From Bacteroides cellulosilyticus (GTDB taxonomy: Bacteria > Bacteroidota > Bacteroidia > Bacteroidales > Bacteroidaceae): a stretch of 64,000 nt of DNA. The stretch spans positions 62,001-126,000 of the forward strand of contig NZ_CP081903.1 in the NCBI RefSeq assembly GCF_020091405.1, read 5' to 3'. The notes below the pieces were generated by a model. That model had not been told where the DNA came from and made no database searches. It was given only the letters and a program-made list of their open reading frames with translations. Positions 41,801 through 49,958 of the stretch are shown piece by piece (the stretch's first letter is position 1; the number at the start of each line of letters is the position of its first letter). The position numbers and the translations under genes were made by a program.

Positions 41801-43085
41801 AGGGAGATTGCATAATGGACATTACTGTAGAAATCCCCCTATATGAACTGAAGTCGGGCATTTGACCATGATGAGTAAATTTCCCGGTCCTGCGATCTTC
41901 CACACCAAAGCCGTATGTACTGATTCCCATCCAAAGTTGCCCTTCATCATCCAACAGAATGCTACGGACAGAATTACTCTTGAGTATCCGTTTTGCTTCA
42001 GATAGACGATCAAGGTTAAATTTTGCCTTACGGGTATTCGCCATATTGACGCCACCACCAATCATACCTACCCACATAATACCTTGCCTGTCACGCAACA
42101 AAGAAGCGACCTCACTACTGGTTATAGAGTTTTCTGATTCACCGGAATAACAGTTTTCAAAACTCCAATGCAACATCTCCATATCCCGCAATGAAAGTAT
42201 ACTTAGACCACTACGAGTCCCCACCCATAAAGAATTCGTATTGAGATCCTCGGAAATAGCATAAATCAGATTGTCGGAAATTGTACCCGACCTGTTTTCA
42301 TCATGGGTGAATGTTGTCCAAGTGGTTTTCTCCGGATTATAAGCATCATGCAGCAAATGTAATCCCGCCCCCCAGGTTCCTACCCATATATTTTTATGGC
42401 TATCCTGAAATACAACATGAGCTGAGTTACCAGAGTTCATTTGCGGATACTTCCAGTATTCACCGGTTCTCTTTTCATAACGGAACAATCCCTGGCTCCA
42501 TGTACCAATCCATATATCCCCCCGATCATCTTCAAACAAAGACTTTACTGTTGTCTTAGGAAAAACGCCACCGGTATTATCCTGATTAAAAACAGAAAAA
42601 CGATTACCATCCTCCAGATATTCGAGCAATCCTCCTTCTGTAGCAAATAAAATACGATTGTCACTTGTCACCAATATTTGGGATATGCCAATGCCATTTA
42701 TTTCCGGATCATCTATTTTCCAAATCTGTCCAGTTTGCTTATCCAAAACATTCAGTCCGCTGTAAGTGCCAATCCACAGCCGATGTTGTGCATCCTCTGC
42801 CACACAATAAATATTATTATTAGTCAATAAATCCGGACGGTATAAATTGGATTTATAGGTAGTGATAGAATAGCCGTCATACTGGAAAAGCCCATTGCGG
42901 GTAGATATCCAGATATAGCCATCCCTATCTTGGTAAACCGACTGTACGTCCTTGCTTGGCAAGCTGTTCAGAATAGATGAAGATTTGAATGCCAAAGAAT
43001 TAGGTTCGGGCATCACCATAGCTTGGCATACCATGGAAAACAATACCCCAAAGATAAAGAAGAAACTCCAGATCTTTTCTTTCAT
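38886..43085 (-). CDS. HTCS sensor/regulator of PUL-1
   Basis: This 1399-residue protein has a signal peptide (about 1-22), a two-component propeller (about 35-700, blades such as IWISTRNGLFQYDG), a Y_Y_Y domain, and a transmembrane helix (about 818-840). HisKA carries His876 in ITHELLTPL. HATPase_c has NLLSNASKYN and GTGIGLSLV. The receiver domain carries Asp1190 in LIVSDVMMPVMDG, followed by an AraC-type DNA-binding domain. It lies immediately upstream of PUL-1 on the same strand. It is visibly homologous over its whole length to the HTCS at 59116-63309; the last domain is almost identical, while the sensor half has drifted. It may respond to a related but different oligosaccharide. It is preceded by a -7 box shared with its paralogue. 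Confidence 0.95.
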   Translation of the reverse strand: MKEKIWSFFFIFGVLFSMVCQAMVMPEPNSLAFKSSSILNSLPSKDVQSVYQDRDGYIWISTRNGLFQYDGYSITTYKSNLYRPDLLTNNNIYCVAEDAQHRLWIGTYSGLNVLDKQTGQIWKIDDPEINGIGISQILVTSDNRILFATEGGLLEYLEDGNRFSVFNQDNTGGVFPKTTVKSLFEDDRGDIWIGTWSQGLFRYEKRTGEYWKYPQMNSGNSAHVVFQDSHKNIWVGTWGAGLHLLHDAYNPEKTTWTTFTHDENRSGTISDNLIYAISEDLNTNSLWVGTRSGLSILSLRDMEMLHWSFENCYSGESENSITSSEVASLLRDRQGIMWVGMIGGGVNMANTRKAKFNLDRLSEAKRILKSNSVRSILLDDEGQLWMGISTYGFGVEDRRTGKFTHHGQMPDFSSYRGISTVMSIMQSPSTGHIWIGVYNGGAYEIDKSAPVGKRVKAYNSSNAPWMCNSCIYYICEDSKQNLWFATKSGVSMRAADGTPVRFDSLKVGDVAVRDMVVMQLVEGHDSEMWLASNTHGVIRIQGSGNSLSGYTFSGYSVSNGKLNSDYANCIYKDVEGRIWVGTGGSGLSLYDAVEDVFLPAHKLWNLPGDAVTNIQSDKKGNLWLGTNAGLLRLTVPRDLQNVTYRLYTTSDGLQDNIFNRGASFVASDGEMFFGGHRGYNSFYPDKQDEQVFSSPVVITDIKVFNQSWTALSDKERSEISNLSPRFTDKIVLDYKRNNFSIEFSALEYANPERNRYAYRLDGFDAGWQYTDASKRFAYYNNLKSGTYTFYVKSSNSNGIWDENIQTVKVVILPPPWKTWWAYTLYIIVLLGISWYIYRIVRNRIRLRNALHLREMEQAKSEEINHAKLQFFTNITHELLTPLTIISASVDELKQTAPAYKEQYDVMTHNINRLIRLLQQILEFRKAETGNLKLKVLQGDLVLFVRRSLDGFRPLMKKKDIRFTIQSDADKCLAFFDPDKLDKILYNLLSNASKYNKPGGKVGIELNCDEVNGIACIIVKDNGPGIPKESQKNLFKRFYEGDYRKFNTIGTGIGLSLVRDLVTLHHGSISVESEEGKGAAFKIQFPVHRFAYSEDEIDDAVTLLDSDGIDAVQEDVVITDAQADILEENLIPVEQSVAEKSHTLLLVEDNEDLLGLMVKLLGGDYTIHTATNGKEALEVVELEDIDLIVSDVMMPVMDGIEFCRNIKGNFDTSHIPLILLTAKKQEEDRVEAYESGADAFITKPFNLSVLHARIGNLLKSRERVMKDFKKQLVFEAKELNYTSMDEDFLQRAIDCVNRHLDDPNFDQTQFLEEMNTTKSTFFRKLKSLTGLTYVSFIRNIRMKAACRIMEEKKHVRISELAYAVGYNDPRYFSSIFKKEIGMQPSEYMERFTSGGTIEGE

Positions 43086-43121
43086 AGTCGATAGTTAGCA
43101 AATATTATTAATCTACGCCGA

Positions 43122-43129
43122 CAAATATA
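43122..43129 (-). promoter_or_regulatory. Candidate -7 box (TATATTTG) for the PUL-1 HTCS gene
   Basis: The minus strand matches TAnnTTTG. The flanks (GACAAATATAC, then CTAAAAnTATCTTA) are shared with the paralogous HTCS promoter at 63365-63372. Confidence 0.5.
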
Positions 43130-43450
43130 CATAAAAAGTTCTAAAACTATCTTATTTGTTCGATAGTATTATTTTCAGGAGTGCTACACTAACACATTAA
43201 GTAATCGTAGATTTATACTATGCCATGTATGTAAATGTATATAGATCAGAGATTGACAAAATGACAAATTGATAATTCTATTCCGTCACATTCTTTTCTT
43301 TCCACACTGATTACGACATCACACAGAAAAACGCAAGGATTCCTTATTTAGAAAAGCACAAAAGAATACAAGAAGAAGGAAATACCAGAGATTTAATAGT
43401 AAAAAAAATATTATTGTAACAACATGCAATATATTCTTAATAGAATACAG

Positions 43451-43758
43451 AAAAAGGGTTCTTTCAGTCAGCTTCCTATTTCCCACCGAAACAGCGAAAA
43501 CTTTGCCAGCAAAAGGCAAGGCTACACCCTTTATGCCGGATGGTATCGCCCTTCAGTCAACAAGACTACACCCTTTTGGACCTATGGTGTAGCCCTTCGG
43601 AAAAAAGAATAAGTCTTTTTGGAAATTACATGGTATGTTTTAGAGTAAAAGACCGTTTGTTGGAAGGTAAAAGACCGTCTGTTTAGGAAAAACAGACGGT
43701 CTGAATTGAGGGAAAAGACAGGTAGAATCTTCCAGAAGGCTCTATTCCACAGGAAGAC
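43451..43758. repeat. Degenerate repeat region with 22/44-bp phasing
   Basis: It divides into fourteen 22-bp units. The clearest are a 44-bp pair (43517-43560 and 43561-43604, sharing CAAGnCTACACCCTTT and GCCCTTC at equal offsets) and a 22-bp pair (43649-43670 and 43671-43692, sharing AAGACCGT.TGTT). It lies after the last PUL-2 gene. Confidence 0.65.
43672..43702 (-). terminator. Perfect 13-bp stem-loop downstream of PUL-2
   Basis: Arms 43672-43684 and 43690-43702 pair perfectly around a 5-nt loop, 156 nt after the stop of the GH43_24-GH16 gene. It is the likely transcript end of PUL-2 and lies within the 22-bp-phased region. Confidence 0.7.
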
Positions 43759-43857
43759 TCGTTGTTAATAACAGACAAAAGCGCACATTAAGTCATTAAA
43801 ATCAACTATTCAGCATCATAGTGACAATTCAACAAACTTAGATTCACTCGTCTTAAA

Positions 43858-45744
43858 CTATTTCTGATATACCCTAACGTAATCTATTTCATAACGCATA
43901 GGAATACCTTTATCATCAATTTCGCCACCATTTATGCCACCAAGAGCCAAGTTCAGCAAAAGATATTGTGGCATGCGGAAGGGATTCGTTCCTTTTCCGA
44001 TGATACCGTTAACAGTTTCGCTCAAAGGAATTTCATTCAGCAATTCATCATCCAGATAGATTTTAATGGCCGTTTCATCCCAGTCCATACGCCAGATGTG
44101 AAACTTATCCGCCCACGCCGGATCTTTATCTGTAAAATGAGTAAAAGGAATCGCTTTACTATTCCATTTTGCATTCCACTGCCAGTCAGTTCCCCAGGCA
44201 GCATTTGCCAGAATATGCGGTTCACCTTTAATACGATAGTATTCCATTATGTCAATTTCACCACACGAAGGCCATTCCATACCGCTACCCAAAGCCCAAA
44301 TAGCCGGCCATGCCCCTCCGCTCACGGGAATCTTGGCACGAACCTCGAATCTGCCATACAGGAACTCTTTCTTACCGGCCGTAGTGATGCATGAGGAAGT
44401 GTACTCAATGAACTCCCGCTTCTTCCGCCAATCGTTACTTCCGGCCTCATACCAGGGATTTTTACGTCCTTTTTCTTTTCGTGCTTCAATAATCAGCTTT
44501 CCATCTTTGCAGTAAGCATTACCTTTCTGATACCACTGGGCTTCTTCATTGCGTGCAAAACCATTATCATAGCTCCAAACAGTCGTATCCGGAAGACCGT
44601 CTGTATTAAATTCATCACTCCATACCTGTTTCCACTCCGATTGAGCAGACAGATTTACCTCGTCCGTCCACTCAATAAACGGAACACCCTGTTCATCAAA
44701 CTGTATAGGCAGCCAAATATGCCCGGAATACATCAGACTCTTCGGTTTCCAAACATCAGCCATAAATATAAAGCGGTTCTCCGGCAACTCTAATACGAAC
44801 GTACTTTGTCCACCAAAGGTTTTCTCACTGTTCTGTCCGCGGCATGGATTAGGATGTTGCTTCCACGGCCCCCAAATGGAAGACGCTGAAAACATACGGG
44901 CTTCATTAGGATCCCAACCGGTACATCCGGAAGTAATCATCCAATACATATTATCTTTTTTGAATAGGGCCGGTGCTTCGTTATGTCCACCGGGAAAGAT
45001 ACGAATATAGCGCCCTGAATGCTGCAAATAATCATCTGTCAGTTCTGCAATATGCAGAGTCAGATTCTCTTCTGAAGAATAAATGTGATAAGCTTTACCA
45101 TCGTCATCCACAAATAAAGTCATATCACGAGACATTTGTCCGCCTTCTAAATCGCGTTTCACAAACAGTCCCTGATTAACGGCCTTGTACCACTCCGGAG
45201 TCCACCACTTTTTATATTTCTTCATATTCCATGTCAGCTTCCGATCTGCCTCAGACATATTCTCCGGATAGATTCCAGGGTTCACCCGCCCGGAACGAAC
45301 AAAGCGGTAAGGTCCCTCCGGTCTGTCACTGACGGCCACAGCCGCGCGGGCGGGTCCATAACCTTGGCCTTTCAGTTCCAGATGGAACCACATTACAAAC
45401 TTCCCGGCCTTCTTATTATATATCACTTTGGGGCGCTCCATGATGCAACCACGTTCAATATCGCTTCCGGGTTCTTCGGATACGGCAAGTGCTATGCCTT
45501 TGTGAGTCCAATTCTGTAAATCGGAAGATGCATAACAGTTCACTCCCACTTCGGTAGTGAAACCGTTTTCAGGGCGATGTTCGCCAAACCAGTAATATAA
45601 TCCGTTATGAAATAAAACGCCGCCACCATGGGCGTTGATATATTCATTATTAACATCTTTCCACCGTTCTTTAGTCTGCGATAATAGAGGAAGACAAATA
45701 ATTGCCAATAATAAGAATCCTCCCAAATACTTTATATATTTCAT
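43858..45744 (-). CDS. GH43_24-GH16 fusion (exo- plus endo-acting beta-1,3-galactanase candidate)
   Basis: This 628-residue protein has a signal peptide (about 1-22). Residues about 25-370 are a GH43_24-type propeller very like the 25744-26871 protein (INAHGGGVLF, MERPKVIY, SSEENLT, FGGQST). Residues about 375-628 are a GH16 beta-jelly roll with the active-site motif EIDIME (Glu496, Asp498, Glu501), and WRMDWDE further on. Both active sites look intact. One protein could thus cut beta-1,3-galactan internally and trim it from the end. GH16 alone would also allow beta-1,3-glucan, but the fusion partner argues for galactan. It is the last gene of PUL-2. Confidence 0.88.
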   Translation of the reverse strand: MKYIKYLGGFLLLAIICLPLLSQTKERWKDVNNEYINAHGGGVLFHNGLYYWFGEHRPENGFTTEVGVNCYASSDLQNWTHKGIALAVSEEPGSDIERGCIMERPKVIYNKKAGKFVMWFHLELKGQGYGPARAAVAVSDRPEGPYRFVRSGRVNPGIYPENMSEADRKLTWNMKKYKKWWTPEWYKAVNQGLFVKRDLEGGQMSRDMTLFVDDDGKAYHIYSSEENLTLHIAELTDDYLQHSGRYIRIFPGGHNEAPALFKKDNMYWMITSGCTGWDPNEARMFSASSIWGPWKQHPNPCRGQNSEKTFGGQSTFVLELPENRFIFMADVWKPKSLMYSGHIWLPIQFDEQGVPFIEWTDEVNLSAQSEWKQVWSDEFNTDGLPDTTVWSYDNGFARNEEAQWYQKGNAYCKDGKLIIEARKEKGRKNPWYEAGSNDWRKKREFIEYTSSCITTAGKKEFLYGRFEVRAKIPVSGGAWPAIWALGSGMEWPSCGEIDIMEYYRIKGEPHILANAAWGTDWQWNAKWNSKAIPFTHFTDKDPAWADKFHIWRMDWDETAIKIYLDDELLNEIPLSETVNGIIGKGTNPFRMPQYLLLNLALGGINGGEIDDKGIPMRYEIDYVRVYQK

Positions 45745-45765
45745 ATACTATTACCTATTTTACAA

Positions 45766-45827
45766 ATATTCCGTACTGCCCCAATGTCTGTTAGGCTCAT
45801 AGGACAATACGGAATATAAATTGAAAG
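45766..45827 (-). terminator. Intercistronic stem-loop between the GH16 and GH43_24-GH16 genes
   Basis: Arms 45766-45781 and 45812-45827 match at 14 of 16 positions (the other two can form G-U pairs) with a 30-nt loop, 10 nt after the GH16 stop. It may attenuate or protect the message. Confidence 0.6.
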
Positions 45828-45837
45828 ATTTTATTTA

Positions 45838-47307
45838 TTATTTCTGATAAACTCGCACATAGTCTACACGATATTCAAGCGGGAATGTCGCTTCTACAGG
45901 TCTTCCATTAACCCCACCAATAGCCAAGTTTAGCATCATAAGCTGACCAAAACCTACCATATCATTTGAATATGGGTTAATATTTCCACCATCTCCGGCA
46001 CCATGATCGCCTTTATTATTAGTTGTACTCAAATCTGTTTCATTAAGAAGTACATCATCCAGATAGATACGAATATATTTTTCATCCCAATCCATACGCC
46101 AAATATGATATTTCTCTGCCCACTTAGCATCTTTAGAAGTAAAATCAGTTATAGGATAATTTGCCGAATTCCAGCTTCCATCCCACCGTTTACTTCCACC
46201 CCAGCAAAGGTTAGCATGAATTTTCTCTTTATAGAATTCAAGAATATCTATTTCACCACCTAAAGGCCATTCATACCAGTTACCGGTAGACCATATTGCA
46301 GGCCAGCCGCCTTGTTCGATAGGTATTTTGGCACGCACAATTAATCTTCCATATTTAAAGGCATAATTGCTCGTAGCAACAACACAAGCGGAAGTATATT
46401 CTGCATATTCACGGGTCTGCTTCCAGGAATTACCACCCGTTGCATTCGGATTGTAGTTCGGATTCTTCACACGTTCTTGTTTCGCAGTAAAGACCAATGC
46501 ATTTTCTTTCATCTCGGCATTTTCCTTCTTATACCACTGATCTTCTTCATTACGTTGGAAGCCTTCTTCAAACCTCCACATTTCTGCATTAGGCGCACCT
46601 GTTCCATTAAACTCATCGTGCCACAACAATTTATAACCTCCTTCTAATGTATGGTCGTCGGGGACCCCTTCACCGTCAGCAACATATTCTGGTCCTGGAT
46701 CTACGTAAGTCACATTAAAGAAGAACATAATTGTATTCGTCTTTCCATTAATAGCGTATGAAGTTGAATTTTGAATTCGCACAGGCAACACAAATTTCAT
46801 ATCCTTTTTGTATTCCTCCTGAACTAATGCAATCAATTGGCTTGAATAAACATTCAGTTCCACTTCCTCCGACTTTGTATTACCGGCATTAAGCTGCATT
46901 TTGTTGGCAGAAAGGTTATAATATTCTTCCGGCAAAAGTAGTGCATTGGCATACACGTCATATACTGAAGAGGTGCCAACATTGGCAATCGCTTTATTCA
47001 ACGAATCCACAGCTACTACCAAATCGACTGTAGCATCTTTCTCGGCTTCCCGATTCTGATAAAGCGCCAGATTCAACCGATAATTGAAATTATTGACTTT
47101 CTGCACTTCACCAGCTTGCGGTTCTTTCAGATTTGTAGATACATTGCATTGCGCTCCGTCCCATATCTCACTGGCTTGCTTAATTCCCAGCATATTCAAG
47201 TCCAAGCTTCCTTTATAACTGAGATCTTTATCGTCATCACAAGCCCCAAAAGCAATTGCACAGACAGCTGCACAAAGAGCTGTCCAGATTTTTATCTTAT
47301 TATTCAT
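45838..47307 (-). CDS. Surface GH16 endo-acting lipoprotein (beta-1,3-galactanase/glucanase type)
   Basis: The protein has 489 residues with lipobox FGAC (Cys23) followed by Asp-Asp-Asp, a pattern like the Bacteroides surface-export signal. Residues about 30-200 are a DUF1735-like sandwich, common on surface glycan-binding lipoproteins. GH16 follows (about 220-489) with EIDILE (Glu352, Asp354, Glu357) in the nucleophile/acid-base arrangement and WRMDWDEKYIRIYLDD. GH16 endo-beta-1,3-galactanases are known from Bacteroides arabinogalactan loci, and this is the best functional guess. It would make the first cuts outside the cell. It lies 19 bp after the surface binding-protein gene. Confidence 0.9.
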   Translation of the reverse strand: MNNKIKIWTALCAAVCAIAFGACDDDKDLSYKGSLDLNMLGIKQASEIWDGAQCNVSTNLKEPQAGEVQKVNNFNYRLNLALYQNREAEKDATVDLVVAVDSLNKAIANVGTSSVYDVYANALLLPEEYYNLSANKMQLNAGNTKSEEVELNVYSSQLIALVQEEYKKDMKFVLPVRIQNSTSYAINGKTNTIMFFFNVTYVDPGPEYVADGEGVPDDHTLEGGYKLLWHDEFNGTGAPNAEMWRFEEGFQRNEEDQWYKKENAEMKENALVFTAKQERVKNPNYNPNATGGNSWKQTREYAEYTSACVVATSNYAFKYGRLIVRAKIPIEQGGWPAIWSTGNWYEWPLGGEIDILEFYKEKIHANLCWGGSKRWDGSWNSANYPITDFTSKDAKWAEKYHIWRMDWDEKYIRIYLDDVLLNETDLSTTNNKGDHGAGDGGNINPYSNDMVGFGQLMMLNLAIGGVNGRPVEATFPLEYRVDYVRVYQK

Positions 47308-47326
47308 ATTCTTATCTCAATTTAAA

Positions 47327-48226
47327 TTAGTCTAAAGGCACCGTTTCCGGATCATAAACTTCAACCTCTACATCATAGAACTTGAATTCAGCCAGATTAA
47401 AGTACTTAGTATTACCCGAAGTTGCAGTTACATTAAAACGGAAATAAGTAAATGTCTTTCCCGGCATCACAAAATCAGAAGTATATTCAGTGCTATGTGC
47501 GGAAGGTAAACCGGATAATGTACCCACAGTTTCCCAGTTTTCCGCATCATTACTAATCTGCAATTCCACTACTGAGGGACGGCCATCCGAAGTCCAGGTA
47601 TTGTCAGTACGATTCTGATAGTAAATAGCAAAATTCTCATGACTTTCTTTAAAATCTATTTGAATATGATGAGGCAATTCTATCTGAGGACTACTCCATC
47701 TTGTATGGAAGAATGTCCCGCTATTGCCATCTATCAGATTTTTAATCGGGCCTTCGGTAGGTTCCTGAGCATTTGTACTTAGTTGATCTCCAGCCAACTT
47801 TACTTCCGTACGGGATTTCTCCGTTGTAGTAGCGGGAGCTTCTCCCGATTTAGCTTTCACTTCCGTCACAGCACTTCCCTGATGAGCAGCATTAAAGGTT
47901 TGAAAATAAAAGGAGTAATCTCCAAAACGGGCACGTGTATCATCTATCAACATCTCAGTTGTGCCAACAGAAGCTATCTTACAAACATCCTCTTTTGTCA
48001 ACGGATCATAATACTTTATTTGAAGATAGTCAAAAGCATTCTCTGCAGGTGCCTCCCAGGACAACTTGATTTGTCCCGGCAAAGCCTCAGAACTTACGAC
48101 TGATGCTGCAAGAGCGGTGGGAGTTGTTACACTCCCTGCCACTTCAAAAGTCTCTAATTTATCATCGCATCCTGTCATTCCAACCAACAGCCCGGCAACG
48201 ATTATATATTTAAATTTCAAATTCAT
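47327..48226 (-). CDS. Surface glycan-binding lipoprotein with F5/8 C-type (CBM32-like) domain
   Basis: The protein has 299 residues with lipobox MTGC (Cys20) followed by Asp-Asp. Residues about 35-130 look like a DUF4959/fibronectin-like domain (GQIKLSWEAPAENAFDYLQIKYYD). The C-terminal domain (about 145-290) resembles a discoidin/F5-8 type C fold (NLIDGNSGTFFHTRWSS, HIQIDFKE, YFRFNVTA). No catalytic residues are evident. Position after SusD and before GH16 is typical of a SusE/SGBP protein that holds polysaccharide at the surface. The ligand is inferred from the locus. Confidence 0.82.
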   Translation of the reverse strand: MNLKFKYIIVAGLLVGMTGCDDKLETFEVAGSVTTPTALAASVVSSEALPGQIKLSWEAPAENAFDYLQIKYYDPLTKEDVCKIASVGTTEMLIDDTRARFGDYSFYFQTFNAAHQGSAVTEVKAKSGEAPATTTEKSRTEVKLAGDQLSTNAQEPTEGPIKNLIDGNSGTFFHTRWSSPQIELPHHIQIDFKESHENFAIYYQNRTDNTWTSDGRPSVVELQISNDAENWETVGTLSGLPSAHSTEYTSDFVMPGKTFTYFRFNVTATSGNTKYFNLAEFKFYDVEVEVYDPETVPLD

Positions 48227-48259
48227 AATATCTCATTTAAATTGTTAAACACGCATGTA

Positions 48260-49927
48260 TTACCAACCTGGATTCTGAGTTAGGTTCGGATTTTTACGAC
48301 GTTCTGCGTCCGGTATAGGATAAAAATACATCTTATCATCCCAAACCAATGATTTGGTATTACGGGTATAAGTGAATGAATCATCGGTATTCTTTGTTAT
48401 CACTACACGAGCAATACTATTGAAACCGCCTTCTTTCCAACGGCGCACATCCCAGAAACGATGTCCTTCAAAAGCCAATTCCACCATACGCTCATTCTTA
48501 TAGCGCTTCCAGAAGTTGTCACTACTCATTCCTTCGGGGAATTCCGGCATGTCTACGCCTGTCCGTTTACGGATTTTGTTTACGGCTTCACGGGCTGACA
48601 TCGTAAGTTCACCATCTTTGTTATCAGCCCCTCCGAAATATTTGAATGTGGCCTCCGCATAATTCAGTAAAAACTCTCCTAAACGGAATGTCACCCAGCT
48701 ATGCACTTTACCTCCACTACCAGTGCTGGCACTAATATCCGTAGAACCATCTACATATTTTTTTAGATAGTAGCCTGTTTGAGTTGCATAAGGAATAGGA
48801 GAAGCATTTCTACCTCCCACATAAATTTCCAGCGGATTAGGATTTGTATTCGGCCATTTATCCCCATTCACAGCAATCGTCATAGCAAAACGCGGATCTC
48901 TACCTGTATACGGATCCTTCGGATTGGGTTCACTGCCATTCTTCATTTCATAAGCATCAACCAAAGTCTGTGTTGGGCAATTTCCTGATCGCGCATTTTC
49001 CAAACCTATCGGAAAATTAGTAACTTCAGGATCAGTCGTTGCACCTACACGACGCACAAAGATCATTTCAGATGCTTTCCAGTTATTTTCACCCCACAAA
49101 TCAGTATACTTTCCTAAAGAAATACCATTCTTGCTACAGAAGTTTATTACATCTAAATTAGCCTTTGCAGCCTCTTTATAGAGTTCTTTGCTTTCACTTT
49201 CATTGAAAAGTTTACTGGCACGATAAAGCAAAGCACGTGCTTTCAGCGCCAATGCCGTACCTTGAGTCACACGACCGGTTTCCGGTTTTTCCGAATTACC
49301 GGCAGCATCATTTTCAAGTTTACTGTAATCTATCGGAAGTTCCGGAGCCACTGCATCACATTCGCTCACAATAAAATCAAAAATCTCCGAAGCAGGTGTA
49401 CGTTCCAGACTATTGGCTTCTGCCTCGGTCAGTATGGATGTTGTGAAAGGAACATCACCATACGCACGTACCAGTTGGAAATAATAATAGGCGCGTAATA
49501 GGCGTACCTCATACTGGTAACGCTTAAAACGATTCATTTGAGCTTCATAATCTTCTGTAAAACGCAAGTCATAGAAATCCAGATCTTTTGCATTCTTCAG
49601 ATAATAATTGACCGCACGAATAAGTACATAATAATTCCATAGCGACTTCGGATTCAACGCATTCCAGTTTCCATTCGTATAGTCTAGTACGCTCGAATAA
49701 GTCAATGCCATTTCTGCCTCATCACAGGCGGATGCCAATGATCCTGAACCGGGCAAATCATAGTCCAAATAGGAATAGATGTTATTCACAAATCCGGAAG
49801 TACGGCCGAAGTCAGAAAATACATACTCCTTATCGTAGCTGGTATATTCATGATAGTCCATCTTGTCTGTACATCCGGCTAACGCTGCCGCACAAACAAT
49901 ACCGAAACATATATTCTTTAATTTCAT
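48260..49927 (-). CDS. SusD/RagB-family lipoprotein (second pair of PUL-2)
   Basis: The protein has 555 residues with lipobox LAGC (Cys19). SusD signatures are RYQYEVRLLRAYYYFQLVRAYGD-type helices, LGEFLLNYAEATF and ERMVELAFEGHRFWDVRRWKEGG, ending in the NLTQNPGW tail. It starts 31 bp after the second SusC and partners with it. Having two SusCD pairs in one operon suggests uptake of two size or branching classes of product. Confidence 0.94.
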   Translation of the reverse strand: MKLKNICFGIVCAAALAGCTDKMDYHEYTSYDKEYVFSDFGRTSGFVNNIYSYLDYDLPGSGSLASACDEAEMALTYSSVLDYTNGNWNALNPKSLWNYYVLIRAVNYYLKNAKDLDFYDLRFTEDYEAQMNRFKRYQYEVRLLRAYYYFQLVRAYGDVPFTTSILTEAEANSLERTPASEIFDFIVSECDAVAPELPIDYSKLENDAAGNSEKPETGRVTQGTALALKARALLYRASKLFNESESKELYKEAAKANLDVINFCSKNGISLGKYTDLWGENNWKASEMIFVRRVGATTDPEVTNFPIGLENARSGNCPTQTLVDAYEMKNGSEPNPKDPYTGRDPRFAMTIAVNGDKWPNTNPNPLEIYVGGRNASPIPYATQTGYYLKKYVDGSTDISASTGSGGKVHSWVTFRLGEFLLNYAEATFKYFGGADNKDGELTMSAREAVNKIRKRTGVDMPEFPEGMSSDNFWKRYKNERMVELAFEGHRFWDVRRWKEGGFNSIARVVITKNTDDSFTYTRNTKSLVWDDKMYFYPIPDAERRKNPNLTQNPGW

Positions 49928-49958
49928 ATCTTAGTTTTTTTTTATTAACTTATTTCAT

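Larger units (their letters stand above)
43086..43857. other. 772-bp intergenic region between PUL-1 HTCS and PUL-2 3' end
   Basis: No convincing gene. 43086-43450 is AT-rich and holds the HTCS promoter; 43451-43758 is a 22-bp-phased degenerate repeat region with a strong hairpin. A short open frame near 43319-43519 shows no gene-like features. Confidence 0.7.

Noticed and set aside
43319..43519. 66-codon minus-strand frame upstream of the PUL-1 HTCS
   Set aside because: Low-complexity hydrophobic translation running into the repeat region, no promoter or conserved features.
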